Origin: Pochonia chlamydosporia 170
Taxonomy: Eukaryota; Ascomycota; Sordariomycetes; Hypocreales; Clavicipitaceae
DNA length: 64,000 nucleotides
Assembly: GCF_001653235.2 (NCBI RefSeq)
Contig: NC_035792.1
Coordinates: 1,364,001 to 1,428,000, forward strand
Direction of reading: 5' to 3'
Shown here: positions 36,170 to 48,600 of the stretch, one piece after another
Layout of the letters: every line of letters begins with the position of its first letter
Position numbering within the stretch: the first letter of the stretch is position 1
Made by a program: the position numbers and the translations under genes
The notes under the pieces: model-generated
What the model was told of the DNA's origin: nothing
Databases searched by the model: none
The model's input: only the letters and a program-made list of their open reading frames with translations

Positions 36170-39100
36170 GGGATAAACTGGCGAAGGAGCCACCTTGAGC
36201 TTGCTTCACATCCTGCTGGTTTCCTACTTCACCAGCATGAGCGCACCTGGGTTGCCCGACATGGTGCTTCACGGCCAAACCCACTTCACTGGCAGCTGAC
36301 GTGATGAGGCAAGTGTGCCGAGGACGAGAGGTTTCAAGGTTCAATGGCCACACCAGTTGAGCCAACACCACAGAGCTGTTTTGGTGGTCCAGAACGTAAC
36401 GACCCGCTGCGGTTTTCATTTGGTGGCAGCTCACTCTGCTTGACTCTTGTTCTGCGTCCAGAACGCTTGGGTACAGCAGGAGGGTACTTACCGGTGTGGC
36501 GATGGCAATTGTCTGGTCTGATCCTGATTGCGTCGTCCAACACCTTCAGGTCAACTGTCAATGGATGCGGCAAGGACAAAGATTCGACGTAATGGATTAA
36601 GATAGAGCATCAATGAGGCACCGTATCCAGGGCCAGGGTACAGGGTGCGAAAAAGGGATGAATGATACCAGTTGACCACACCAACCATTGCTACATAGTC
36701 TGTTTGGAGCTCCGTGTCACAGCAGACAGAGCAGCGTGGTGGAGGACCAGCCTTTACGGAACCATATGGCACTGATGCAGCAACAACAATGCACTCCACG
36801 AGATGGGATACTGGATACCCCTGTGTTGAGGGGCTAAAGGAACCCTTGCTTCTGACCACTACTTGGTGTTCAGAGCCTACTTGGCGCAACTCTGCGAGCT
36901 CTTCACCGATAACATACCAAGCGGGGCCGGCCCAATAATTGCGAAAGCTAGAAGTACTTTGACATTATTACTCCATAGTGTTCCAATGGGTCAGACTAAG
37001 ACCGGTGCCGCGAACAGGATACGAAATACCGTTTCGTAGTGTGGACTCGAAATTTAACCTCATTGACACCTGGGCGTCGGCTGACACATGACTTGACAGC
37101 TATATTTGTGGATATCAAGGGATGTTGGACATGTTTTGAGCCTTATAAATGGTATTAGTGACCTCGACAAGGCACATGGGCGCAGCCAGAACGGTCGGGC
37201 GGCTCAAAGATGCATCTGCCAGGTCGTCCCACCTCAACGAGTCCGGTGGATGGCGAGAATCTGAGTAATGGTCTGCTTGGACGCTCGATTTGGCTTGATG
37301 CACAGAGCACAACCACGCCCACCTTCTATGTGTTTTGGACCACCACTGACACAAACGTCAGGTATTCAACCTAGCAAAAGCAACGCCACCGTGGCTGGCT
37401 CGTGGACCAATTGTGCACTAGCTTTCGCCAAACCGAAACATCATTGAAGCGATGTGACCCTACTCAATCCGTTCAGAGTGCAACCAACCAGGTTGCCACG
37501 CTCATGGTGATGGGTTGGGCACCTTGCAACAAAATGGGCAATCGCGCCAATCTGGGGTAGTGAATGAGAGGGCAATAAAAACAGGGTGCGTAGCAAATGG
37601 AGATTTCGCCAGCTCTGCAACCTGGCACTGGATGACATTTTGTGTAGGCCATGCATTAGAGATCGCGTACTCCACGACTAATGACAGCATGTCACCGTAA
37701 CCATGCTCTATCTGTCATTCTTCGGTGACGGGACAAACAAACAGTATTGACTTTGGTCATCCCAAATACAGTATGGCGATGGATGCTTGTTATTCGAGTG
37801 TTGCACGTCGAATATCAATTATGCAACCTCAGGACAGTCCTGGGTAAGAGACGAAAAAGCGTACATATGGCCCGTACTTTGGGATTGCCAAGGGGAAGCA
37901 TATTTTGACGAGCACTCTATTATTCAGGCAGGGGCGGATTTCACGTAGAGTTCCACCATTCCGAGCATCAACCTGGGAGGGTATGTGCCGATGGTCTTCT
38001 AAGCTTGCATGGCAAAACTGAACCTCATCAGGCACATTTACCAGAGACGGAGTATCCTGACGAGAGCGAAGGGTTATACAATGCAACAACGGCATTTTAG
38101 TACACAGCAAAATAAGGGACATTAGAGGCCCCGAGAGTTAAACACATGCCTTGAACAAGTCATGTCCATCCTTGCTGTCTGTTGGCATCATTACTGGGCG
38201 ATCTGACCAAGGCTGCTCTATTGCCAAGCTGCCACTCCTCTAGAGCCTGGACTCAACACAGCAACAATATAGAACAAAGGCAACGATGATGGCCATTGCG
38301 ATGGAGAGGCTCGGAAGATTTCCGCACCTGGATTGTTGGACAATTGTTTCACCTGAGCGTGCGAGGCTCCAATGCCTGGCCATGAGGAAGCGATCTTGTA
38401 AGTGTGTGACCTTTGCTTCTTATTCTGGACGGCAATTTTGCCATAGTTTGAACCAAGGCAGTTACAGCATAAAACCGTCGTCATCCATACAAAGAATATT
38501 GGCGGGAAGCTGCAGCCTCCACTAGCTAAATCCACGAAGTCGATGAACGGAATGGAGACACCAAACTAGAGAAGCAAGCGGCCTAAAATAGTTAGTCTGG
38601 TCTTGTGGAACACCGACTACCTGTTCTGGTACTGACAATACCACCTCCTGTCAATTCGACTCTGATGTGTTGACGGCTGTAACGGCCCGGACGAAGCCGT
38701 AGGATTTGACCGTTAATATGGAATAGCAAGGAATATGTGAGGAACAAATGTTTGTCCCTCGTAGACTCTCTTGCAATGGATGACGAGACGCGGCAGCTTG
38801 GGTTGTCTGGACCACCGATTATAGCTGTTTTGCTGCGTAAGTGTCTTACAGCGTGATCTGGTTTATGTGTTTGGTTTTGACCGCACGAAGCAATCATTGC
38901 ATCTCGCAGAGATAGATTCGCCGCGTCTTCGAATTGCTTATTGGTTCATGTGTCCACCAAAAGTGTTCAAAGGGCAAGGAAGCTCAAGAACCTATGCAGA
39001 TGGTCCTCGGCATATTCACCTTGGCTTGCACATCGTTACCTAAGTGCGTGCGCCTTTGACAAGGTACTATTGGGCAACTACATTCGCCATCGCGATCAGA

Positions 39101-41820
39101 ATTCGCATAACTCCTGTACAAGTAATTCATGCGGCGGAAAACTCTTCGTATCGCCATCTGATCAGGCAGAATTCCCCTTTTCTCTCGGCAATGCGCGCAA
39201 AACTGTGATACGTCCACCAGCGCAATATAACCAGGACGGTCAACATGTCACCTAACATCAACCATAGGCTATGGCTTGTGGACACGGAACATCGCTCGGA
39301 CTGCATGTATTTGCTCCATAATTCCAGCAGCGTTGCAATTTACAACAGCAATCTGCTCTTCATTATCATCCCGTGTTTTGAATTGCTGCCAAGTCTCAGT
39401 CGGCCATTTTGGGATGGCGGGAGTTGTCTGAAGCCAGGCGCCTTGCCCAACGAACGACTCGTGCAAATAAAAGATGGGAAAGGCTGTTCGGGCCAAGGAA
39501 CTGTCCTGTGGGAAGACGAATGAAGTCGAGCAGACCCCTGCATCGACACCGTCATTCTGCAGCCTTGCGATTGCTCACTGGCGTCCGGTCTTTCCTCAGG
39601 AACTACCAATACTTGGAATGACCTCTATTGTTCTGTTTTCGGAGTATCAAGCCACGCGCCTTTCCGGTCACTGAGCGTGAAGAGTTGGTGCATGGTAATG
39701 GTCACCGTCATATCCATATGCCTGATCTTTATAACGATTAAATTAAATGTTTAATGAAGAGCTTCGTCTTTCGTGAGCCATGGGTAAGTGCTTCAACGTC
39801 AAGTTTTTCATCGATGACAAAGAGAAGACTGGTTTATGGTGGCGCGTCTGTGTTTTAACATCTCGCTTGCAGACTAATCCCGAGAATCATTTCACCAACT
39901 TACGCCACACAGACCCGATTCAGAAAAATCCTTTTCGAGTTGTCATGGACACCACCGCTTTTCTAGAAGAAAGACCGTGCGCCGTGGCTTGTTCCAGAGC
40001 GTTTTTGGACGACTATCCTTGAGAAAGGCTTGAACCCGCTTCACCATCACCGACTGAAGCGGGATCCCCGTTTCCGTGGTTCACCTGGAAGCACTGCCAA
40101 CACATTTCCTGGAATTGATTGATACCGCCCTTTTCGCCGAGAGTGGACCTTCTCTGAACTTAGCGGATGTCAAGGCCAGGCTCAGGACTGGCCATGCACT
40201 ACGGAGTAATAAACTGCAGATACCACATTTTGGTGGCCCAAACACAAGGCTTTTGGCGACTCAACCACGACACCTGGAAGCTTGAAATGAATCACACTGT
40301 TTGATCCGTATGGAGTAAGTTTTGTAACATCGACCTACTAAGTGATTGGCTGAGCCACAGGTGGACTTCATTTGTAATGTCAAACGACAGTTGTGCTTAT
40401 ACACCCATTATACTAAATTTGGTAGGAGCGGGATCTACTCATGATGATGCTTCCTCAGGCATTATTGCTTGTTTCATACGGCACTATCTACAACAACGTC
40501 TCATTTATGGACAGAGTTCAGACATCGGCACGAGCAATCAAAATGGTCACATGGTTCCTAATTTCAATAAAACTTTGATGAAGCAAGGTGCGTTGGCACC
40601 ATACCTGGAACTCCTTCCCCGGCACACTTATTTCGCTTTTTTGAAGCCTCCGCTCAAAAATACAGTTACACGTCAATGGAGCGCGGCAAACCTTTATTCG
40701 CAATGCAAGGCCCGAGGGATAGTTGGGTGCAACGTGAAGATTTGGTATGATCTGTTTCGCCAGGGCAGAAATTAAGATCCCACATGGCTCAATGTTTTGT
40801 GCCACATGGTATAACTCTAATCACCTTCAATGGGAACCCATTTTTACTTTATCATGTCTATGATTCACTTGTGTCCGACAAGAGTACCTTGGCGAGAATT
40901 TTGCCAAGTCGAAACAAGACAATTGGGGCTGATTCTCCCATCCGGCCGGGCATCACAGGCAAAGAGAACCGTACATACCGAGTCTATCTATGCACGTCTA
41001 TTACGAAGAATATCGCACATGCAGGGGGAGAAGCAAGTTGGGGCAGCCGTCTTTCATGTCCTGCGTACAGAGTATTTGTCCGAGATAATACTCCGCATAT
41101 CAACTCAGTAGAAAAAGCAGAAATTAATTGAGCAGCGGAATTTCAAGTTACCAGATACTGAGGGGTTTCTTTTTATCAGTCTGAGTATGTCTCATCTCAG
41201 CTTCTAGTTGGCTCCTGATACAGTATCCCACTTCACGGTACTCCGTACTCCGTACAGCGAGACGGGTCTGTCAATGTTGACAGATTAACCTTTGCTTGAC
41301 CAGACTCTGGGGAACACAGCGGTGGTAAGAAAGCCACAACTGCGAATGTTACACGTTACTTTGACAATATGGAGAATCAAAGTCGGCCCATGATTCCGAA
41401 TGACCGGGTGCATGAACAGTGGTTGTGGACTTCTGCATTTTGAGATTGGCATATGTATGCATGGTCCGTCTCTTTTTTCCTCATCACATATCACACTCGA
41501 CATCTCACTCGTCCCAGTGAAAAGTCTCTCTTTTTCCCTTTTGTGTTGGGCCAGAACCACAGAAAGTCATAGCTATTTTTCACCAAGCCCTGTTCTTTGT
41601 CAAGCGTATGCACGTGTTTCAATGCTCATCATAGCCGACACAGGCTGAGATCAGCACTTTGATTGCTGGCTCGGCGCGCGATGATGTGACAACAATGTGC
41701 TGCCAGACAAATACCCACCCTAGCCCAGGCCTGAATCTTGCCTCCCGTTTGGCGCATCAGCTCTAAAGGATGACAATTGGAGAAACGGCGGGTCGTTACC
41801 ATTGATCGACATGGACTGAG

Positions 41821-41856
41821 GACCCGTGCAAGGACCCGTGCAAGGACCCGTGCAAG
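41821..41856. repeat. Three tandem copies of a 12-bp unit
   Basis: GACCCGTGCAAG is repeated three times without a mismatch, followed by a partial unit (GATCC). It is a minisatellite-like array in the gene-free interval; there are no spacers, so it is not a CRISPR array. Confidence 0.85.
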
Positions 41857-43685
41857 GATCCTCACCCTCCCAGGTCTGTGAGCAAGCGGTAATGTCGGCC
41901 GACACCAGGATTCCCAGCTCTCTGGTTGCGTCGCAAGACAACGTTGGTTTATCCTCAAGGGTCAGGATTGCCTATCTTGTAAGCTTGCCTGTTTCACTGA
42001 CAGAAACAAGAGGCTCGCCATGTGGATGACGTGGGAGAGCAGTGGCCATCGCCCACATCGCGCTTCGAGCGCAATATCATTAGCTGTCCCGAAACCAGCG
42101 CAAGTGAATGTTTCGGTTGCTTGCCTTTTTGCTTCGTAGCAAGTCTTCATATCTTGGCACAATACTGGAAAACACCTCCCTGCATGGGGAAGACACTTTG
42201 GACCAGCCCGCCGGATTTGCTCTTCGAAGGGTCCGACTGCCCGTGTTCCCGGCAAGGATTCCCCTGCCACGGGCGTTCGGGAGCGGGCCATCCGCTTTTC
42301 ATGCTTTGAGATGCGCCAGACACTTCAGCAACTATCCCGATATTGAACAAAATCCAATATTCGAGCGCGGAACACTCCGTATTTGCCAAAGGAAATCGCT
42401 AGGACGGAGGTTTGTCGACCTACGAGGGCGATCGCCACTCGCTAACAAGCGAACAGGCCCAACCCCTATAAGCGCATAGCTTGGCAGGAGACATACTTGG
42501 GGAGCTCTTCTCAGAGGCTAGACAGAACAAATTAAGCACCGACCTTAATCTTTATGGTTATAGTTGAAACAGCTGAGCTCAATACTTTGGATGATTGCAG
42601 CTCTCATTGACGATTATCGATTCAATGACTCAAGACCTGAAAGCCCAAAGCGACTTGATCGTTGTTGTTTCTTGATGGTTCGGTTTGGCATCATGCCCCT
42701 TGTCTAAAATTAGCTGAGCGAGACTTCAGAACAGAACGAGACGCTGCAACGGACGGCCCAGGAACGGACTAATGATCAAAACCAAACCTGGTCATCCGGC
42801 ATTCCGCCTGCCCGGTTTGGTGCTCTTCGCGCATTGAGGAGAAACCACAAGGTTACGGCCAGTGCGACGCTTTGGATCAAAAGGGATACATTGTTAACCC
42901 GAATGAGTATCCCCGGCTGTTCACTGTCGCGGAATCGTCGAGTCAGTCAAACTGGAAGCATGGTGGCCAGTACGTAGCAGCCCATGCAACGCACCAGACA
43001 AGACCATGATTGAACAGAGAAAGTTTGGAGAGCAAGTTTGGCAAGCAAATGGCAATGTAGGGGATAGGCAGTTCGGGGCCCCACTCTTCCCAGGTCAGGC
43101 GAGAGCAGGAAAGCGGAGAATCTCTCCAGATGTCCTTGCGGTGCCTTCCCAAGTTTCTTCAAATGCCGCGCGATGTCACACAACAAGCCAATCACAGCGA
43201 GGTCCGGGGCCGAACAGGCTCACATCCGTTTGGACGCACAGACGGTCTCCCAGCCTGGTGTACTACACTCGACGCCACGCCATTGAGGCTTGCTGATTCG
43301 GAGCAAGGCCCTTTCTGCCTCATCAAGTTGTCAACATTGACTGACACCTCGACACCCTCGTTCATGCCTTGGCTTCCCTTGCAAACCTCCACCAGCTCAC
43401 TCTTCGCCCATATCGAGCAATTTTTTCACAGATTCCGCACTTAGACCCATGTCATGCCCCCCCCGCTCGAGTGATGGGATGACGCCTCCTGCTTCTTGTC
43501 ATCGAGATGCCATGTCCATGTCTCATGATTGACCGGCCTCCTCTCTGACTGCACGCAAACCTTTAACCAACAGGACTCCTCGCGTCGCTAATCTTGACGA
43601 TGCAGCTACGCAAGCACAAATACCGCATACTCCTTACATCCTCATCGATATGGAGTGATGGCTGGTCAATATTCCGTACATAGAT

Positions 43686-43717
43686 GGGAATCTGGGAATC
43701 TGGGAATCTGGAAATCT
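43686..43717. repeat. Four tandem copies of an 8-bp unit
   Basis: GGGAATCT occurs three times in exact tandem, then once as GGAAATCT. It lies within the gene-free interval and looks like slippage-derived low-copy repetition. Confidence 0.85.
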
Positions 43718-45683
43718 TTCTTTCTTCGAGCCATATATCATATCTTGGAGCTGACTGATCTCAATAACCAACAATCGATCTACCCGTTGATAGATCACCT
43801 TCAGGTTCCATTGAATTGCTGCCTTACGTACGGGACTATTACCAATTATACCGCTGGATTTACTGGCGATCCCTTCGCTGTACAGTGTCCCTCTCATCAA
43901 CCTACCTGGCCCATCATCGAATGAAAGAGGCTCGTCACCTCTTGATAAGTACATGAGTGACAAGCTAGCGGTGTCGCCTCACCACATACTCCGTACATAC
44001 ATAAAAGAAGCAAGAAGCGTCTGGTGCTGCAAACCGGTTCAGTTCGCACCATACTAGCTCAGCCCGACACGCCAACAGACAAACCAGCACCCCGTCTTCC
44101 TTTTTTTTGCTGCACCGATGCTCTGGTTCAACGGCTTTGTGGTCCCATTTGGCACATCTGGCTCGGAGATCCTCTATACCATGTGTTGATCCTCGGCCGA
44201 CTGCTCAGAACGCCGTCTGACCGCCGGTACTCACCCCCACGCCCTTTGTCCTTGTCTACCGTCTTTCTCTCAAGCTCATGTGCTGCTGCCTCCGTGTAAA
44301 AGCTAAACAGAGCTGGCTATATGCCAAGCTAGACGGGGGGCATGATCCAGACCCCATGGAACCGAAGTTGACTACTAGGGACGATGCTATGCTCGTGCAC
44401 GACATTCCCAGTTGCAAATCTTTTCGTGGCCCGACAAAGAGCAGGCAGCAGTCAGTCAAACGTGGCGTCTTGCCCGGATGGCCACATGCTTGTTCGTCGG
44501 GCGAAGCTGTCTAAGTTTCTTTAGAGGCCGCAAGCTTCAGACAACGACCCGGCCGACTGCAACCCTATCACCTGGCTCTCGTCTGGCATTGACCCGACCC
44601 GCTCCAGTGCTGCATCTACTGCTCCGTACTTACATTTTAGTTGGCTGAGAAGTGAGACATTTCTATCACACCATCATAGTGTGCCCATGAATACGGCATC
44701 GTTGGCTATCCTGGACACTTGGGCGGACTTTTGACGACGCCTTATTGCCCATTGGTGTTCCTCTGCAAAGACAGAAGCGAAGCTCGGAGACGTAGCTTTC
44801 CGTACGGCAAACTAACTATGGTCCTAGCACCATGTTTGCTGTACTTTTATCAAGGCAGGCTCGTAGTGTTCCAAGTGTGCCATGTGCCTAAGATGTCTTA
44901 CTTTTTGGAGAAAGGATCGTCCGGGACAACTAAAAGCGGATGTTTGACCAAGCCACGCGGTCTGGATCACCTACCGTTGAGGGCGGACAGGAGTCTGCAC
45001 ACCAAGTAATGCACCCTGATATGCTGTGATATATTACTCTTTCGGGCTTTGAGAAAGAAAAAAAATAAGTTAGCCTGTGTGCATGTCTCGCTTAAACCGA
45101 AACGTACGGCGGTGTTTATCACAATCCTTCAGAAAACACGCCCATCAGAGTAATAGTATGCAATATAATAAGATAGTAAGCGTTTCGTAAATGGCCCTTG
45201 CGGTTCGGGGGAACTACGATGTTACCTTCATACGTGGTAATCTAGTTTGATATTAAGGACGTTATTGCAGAATTAGCAAAACCCTAGGGGAGCATCCTGT
45301 GGAGTGGTCTGGATTGTGGTAAACATTCTCTACTATTGCCATTTACGTACACCACATACAAAACCCTGCATGTATGTCGATGGCATGGATACTCTATACG
45401 GAGGAATGGCTGAATATTTCACAATAAATTGCCTCATAGCTACTGTAAGCACAGTTGTATCAGCGGGATTGTATTCACCGACTTCCACATCACGCTGGCA
45501 ATCATGATATACACGAATCAACCTGAAATGTGCCTAGACAACAAAACTACAAGTCAAACAAGTTTGATCTATAATCAGCGCCGTCGCTATGCAACGTATT
45601 CTCTAAACCATTTCCATAACATTTCCAAAAACACCCAATGTCAAGTCAAAACAGGGGTATATGATAAAAACAAGACCAACCTC

Positions 45684-48600
45684 CTACTCCTCACGATTGA
45701 TATACACGGGAATACCGTAAACGACCACAGCCGCCGCATTCAAATACTTGAACTTGCAAGCATCTCTCGCCTTGGCCACAGCTTCAGGCAATGAGGACGC
45801 CCAAGATAGTGCTGGTGATGCCGGTCGCGACCCGTCTGAGGCAATGCCATCATCATCGCTACCATCAACATCCACGCCGCCCTTTTTGCTGCGCCCCTTC
45901 TTCTTCTTCTCATCCTCTTTGAATGTACCTTGGGGGAATAGACCCCACTCTTCGAAGGTCCGTCCCGCAAATCGGTCAATATCACGATCAGTCACGTCCC
46001 ACAGCGTGCCTACCACGGCGGGACATCCAGCCATCATGTAGTTCCACACAGCGCCATAGCACTCGAATTCCCCGGCTTCTGTAAGTGCGGCTGAGCTGCA
46101 TCCCATGAGGAATGTTGCCGGTCGACATTTCTCGAGGCGACGAACAGTTTTGCCGCGGATATATTGAGCACCGCTACCATGACCAAAGTAGACTAGTATA
46201 TCTGACTTGGAGAGAGCGTCTTCAAACTCAGACTCTTGCGGAGACTTGTTGACAATGCTGTTCCAGCTCTTGAGGGTCTTGAATGTAGGCTGGAAGAACG
46301 CTTGTGTGTTCTTTAGGTCGGATGATGGGTTGAGGATATATGTTCCGAGTGCTGGGGAAACACAGTGACCCTCTGGGACGCTGGTGGAAGCAGAAGCACT
46401 TCTCATGTTAGATTCCGTAATAAGTCGTCGTAGGCAAGCTAGTGATGGGACTCGTGATACGGCCAGCCCTTCCATGCAAGGCAGTGATTCCCATGGAAAT
46501 GCATGGAGCGCTTTGTCCAAGACGAGGATGGTATGAGAGCCTGCCTCTCGCTCCGATCCTGCATTTAGAGCCGCATAATATCCTCGCAGAGCATCGTACG
46601 TCTCAACAACCATGGCATCGAAATCAATCTCGTCGTATGCGTTTCTCTCTCCGTGAAACTGTAAAATATCCACAACGAAATAAAGCAAATCGTTGAGCGC
46701 CTCGTCAAAGTCACAGTCCGGATCCGTCGGGTCGCCAAGGCCAATAAAAAGATCGAGGATTCGTGGATCAAGATTAACAGACGATGTCTTAGCGGACTTT
46801 TTGCCGCGCAATCTGTTTCGGGACGGAAGGCTTCCATCAAGGATCTGATGGAAACTCTTCTGGAAACGCGCCAACAAATCGGCTCTTCTCTGATGCTGAG
46901 AAAAGATGCCTTTGAAACCGCCAAGCCAAGTTGTCTCAACTGTCAACAAGAGGTCCTTGAGTCTGGTGTCCAGGGATTCGCGTTCGGCCCACCACGCACT
47001 TCGCTCGCCCTTTGCTGAAAAGTCTCGCGCGGAGTGGCTGGTCTCATTGGCTAGTTTAATGATGTCAAGAAGTTCTTCACGTCCATGCTGGAAATTGAAT
47101 ACTTCAGCATCTGCGTCGCGTGAGTTGGCTCTTTCGAGCGGTAAGCGCAGGATGAAGGGAGAGTGGCCGGCTTGCAACTTGGTAATCGAAAGATCATGGC
47201 AACTGTCACTCAAAGACAGCGAAATGACACTCCAGTTTTTTGGCAGCAAGTCGACGTAATCCGTTTGAAACCCTGCCATGTCCGGAGCAAGGCTCGTAGC
47301 AGGTCCCTGGACGCTTTTTGGCGGTGCCTCAGATATAGATGATCCATTCGCAGAGGCACCCGACGAAACCATAAGTGTATTTTGTTCCCGCATCCAGGTA
47401 ATATTGCGGCCCAAATCGACCGCCACTATCGCAAGACCAGACGAGAGCATCGGCTTCGCCTTGGAGGCCGATGTTGCCGACAGCAGTATAATGGTATTTT
47501 GTAGCAATGTTGAGAGTCGGTGGACCATGCCACTGTCAGCCGTCGACAAGGTAGATCTATGGGCTTCTATCAATATATCCTGAGCTTGCCTGAGAGCGTC
47601 AGCAAATGCAGGACCGGTGACTTTGTCCTTGGTAGTCTTCTTGTCACCGGCTGCGGCGCGTCCGCGTCGGGGAGGCGACGTAGCCAAGCTATTCTTGTCC
47701 ATTGATGCCCTACCCACGCTGCTAGCTATAGCGGGAAACGAGATTGTAGAGTCTTGCATAACGGAGAACACTGGGTCCGAAATCATCTGTTCCATGCTAT
47801 GGCCGATGAGTGATGTTGCGGTAACAATCTGTTCCAGCGAGAGAGTGCCGAACAGTTTGGGCAGCTCCTTTGCCTGTTGCAGAGTTGACAAAGCCAACGA
47901 CCAATCCTTCCTCTGTATGTATCCAATTGCTCTAGAAAGGAGAACGGCTGCAAGCAAGGACGACTGATAGACATCCTCGGGCAAATGAGCGACAGCGTCT
48001 GCTCCTGTCGCTTTGGTTTTCGCTGCTGTGACTGGCCGTTTTGTAAGTCGGGTAGCTGCGGCAGGCTTGGCTTTGGTCGTTCGTGCAACTCGTACAGCTC
48101 TGGCACCTGTTGTCTTTGTCTTCGCTGTTGGCGCCGTCGACCTGTCTTCGATGGAGGAACTTTTGGGAGTATCACCCAGTAGCTGAAGAGTTTCTTCTGC
48201 AATTGTAAGATACTCATTGGCCTTGTCCTCGTCGCCTATTTCAGAGTACAGTTCGCCCAGTTTTCGGGCAAAGTGAACCCGAGACGAGCAAATACTGTTA
48301 GGAATATGGTTCTTGGCTCCGGCCAAAGTGTCAAGGGCTTTGACTAGATTGCCCGCTTTGAGGTATACGGACCCAGTCCATGCAGTGACTTGTGCGCGAT
48401 ACAGCGAGGATTGGGTGCTCTCGGCTATTTTCCATGCAGATTCGGCATAATAAATGGTCTCCTGGAACATTCCGATATGCGCATACACGGATGATATATG
48501 TAAAAGACAGCGGAGAAGTGGCACCGCAAGTCCCCAAAAACGTGGACCGGCAGTCTTGAGTTTCGATTGCTTCAGGTCAAGAGTGGTTGAGCTGATTTCG

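Larger units (their letters stand above)
32520..45683. other. 13-kb interval without a supportable gene
   Basis: Between the start of regulator 2 and the stop of separase I find no open frame with family motifs, exon-like conserved blocks or codon-level signs of coding. The longest frame is 228 codons (33776-34462, minus). Elsewhere the window carries about one gene per 2.8 kb. Base composition by eye is near 50% GC, so it is not an extreme AT-rich RIP block, and I see no terminal repeats or transposase/reverse transcriptase motifs. It holds short tandem repeats (41821-41856, 43686-43717), a 14-bp palindrome (36156-36169), a TACCTAGGTA copy at 34803-34812, and five of the window's eight TACGGAGTA-type motifs. 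Pyrimidine-rich leader-like stretches occur near 41465-41545 and 43320-43400. It may be a large regulatory region, a non-coding RNA locus, or highly decayed DNA. Confidence 0.6.

Noticed and set aside
41821..41856. Possible CRISPR-like repeat array
   Set aside because: The three 12-bp units are directly adjacent with no spacers, and the genome is eukaryotic.
32520..45683. Degenerate transposon or retroelement remnant
   Set aside because: No long terminal or inverted repeats and no integrase, reverse transcriptase or transposase-like peptide was seen in any frame; kept only as an untested option in the findings.
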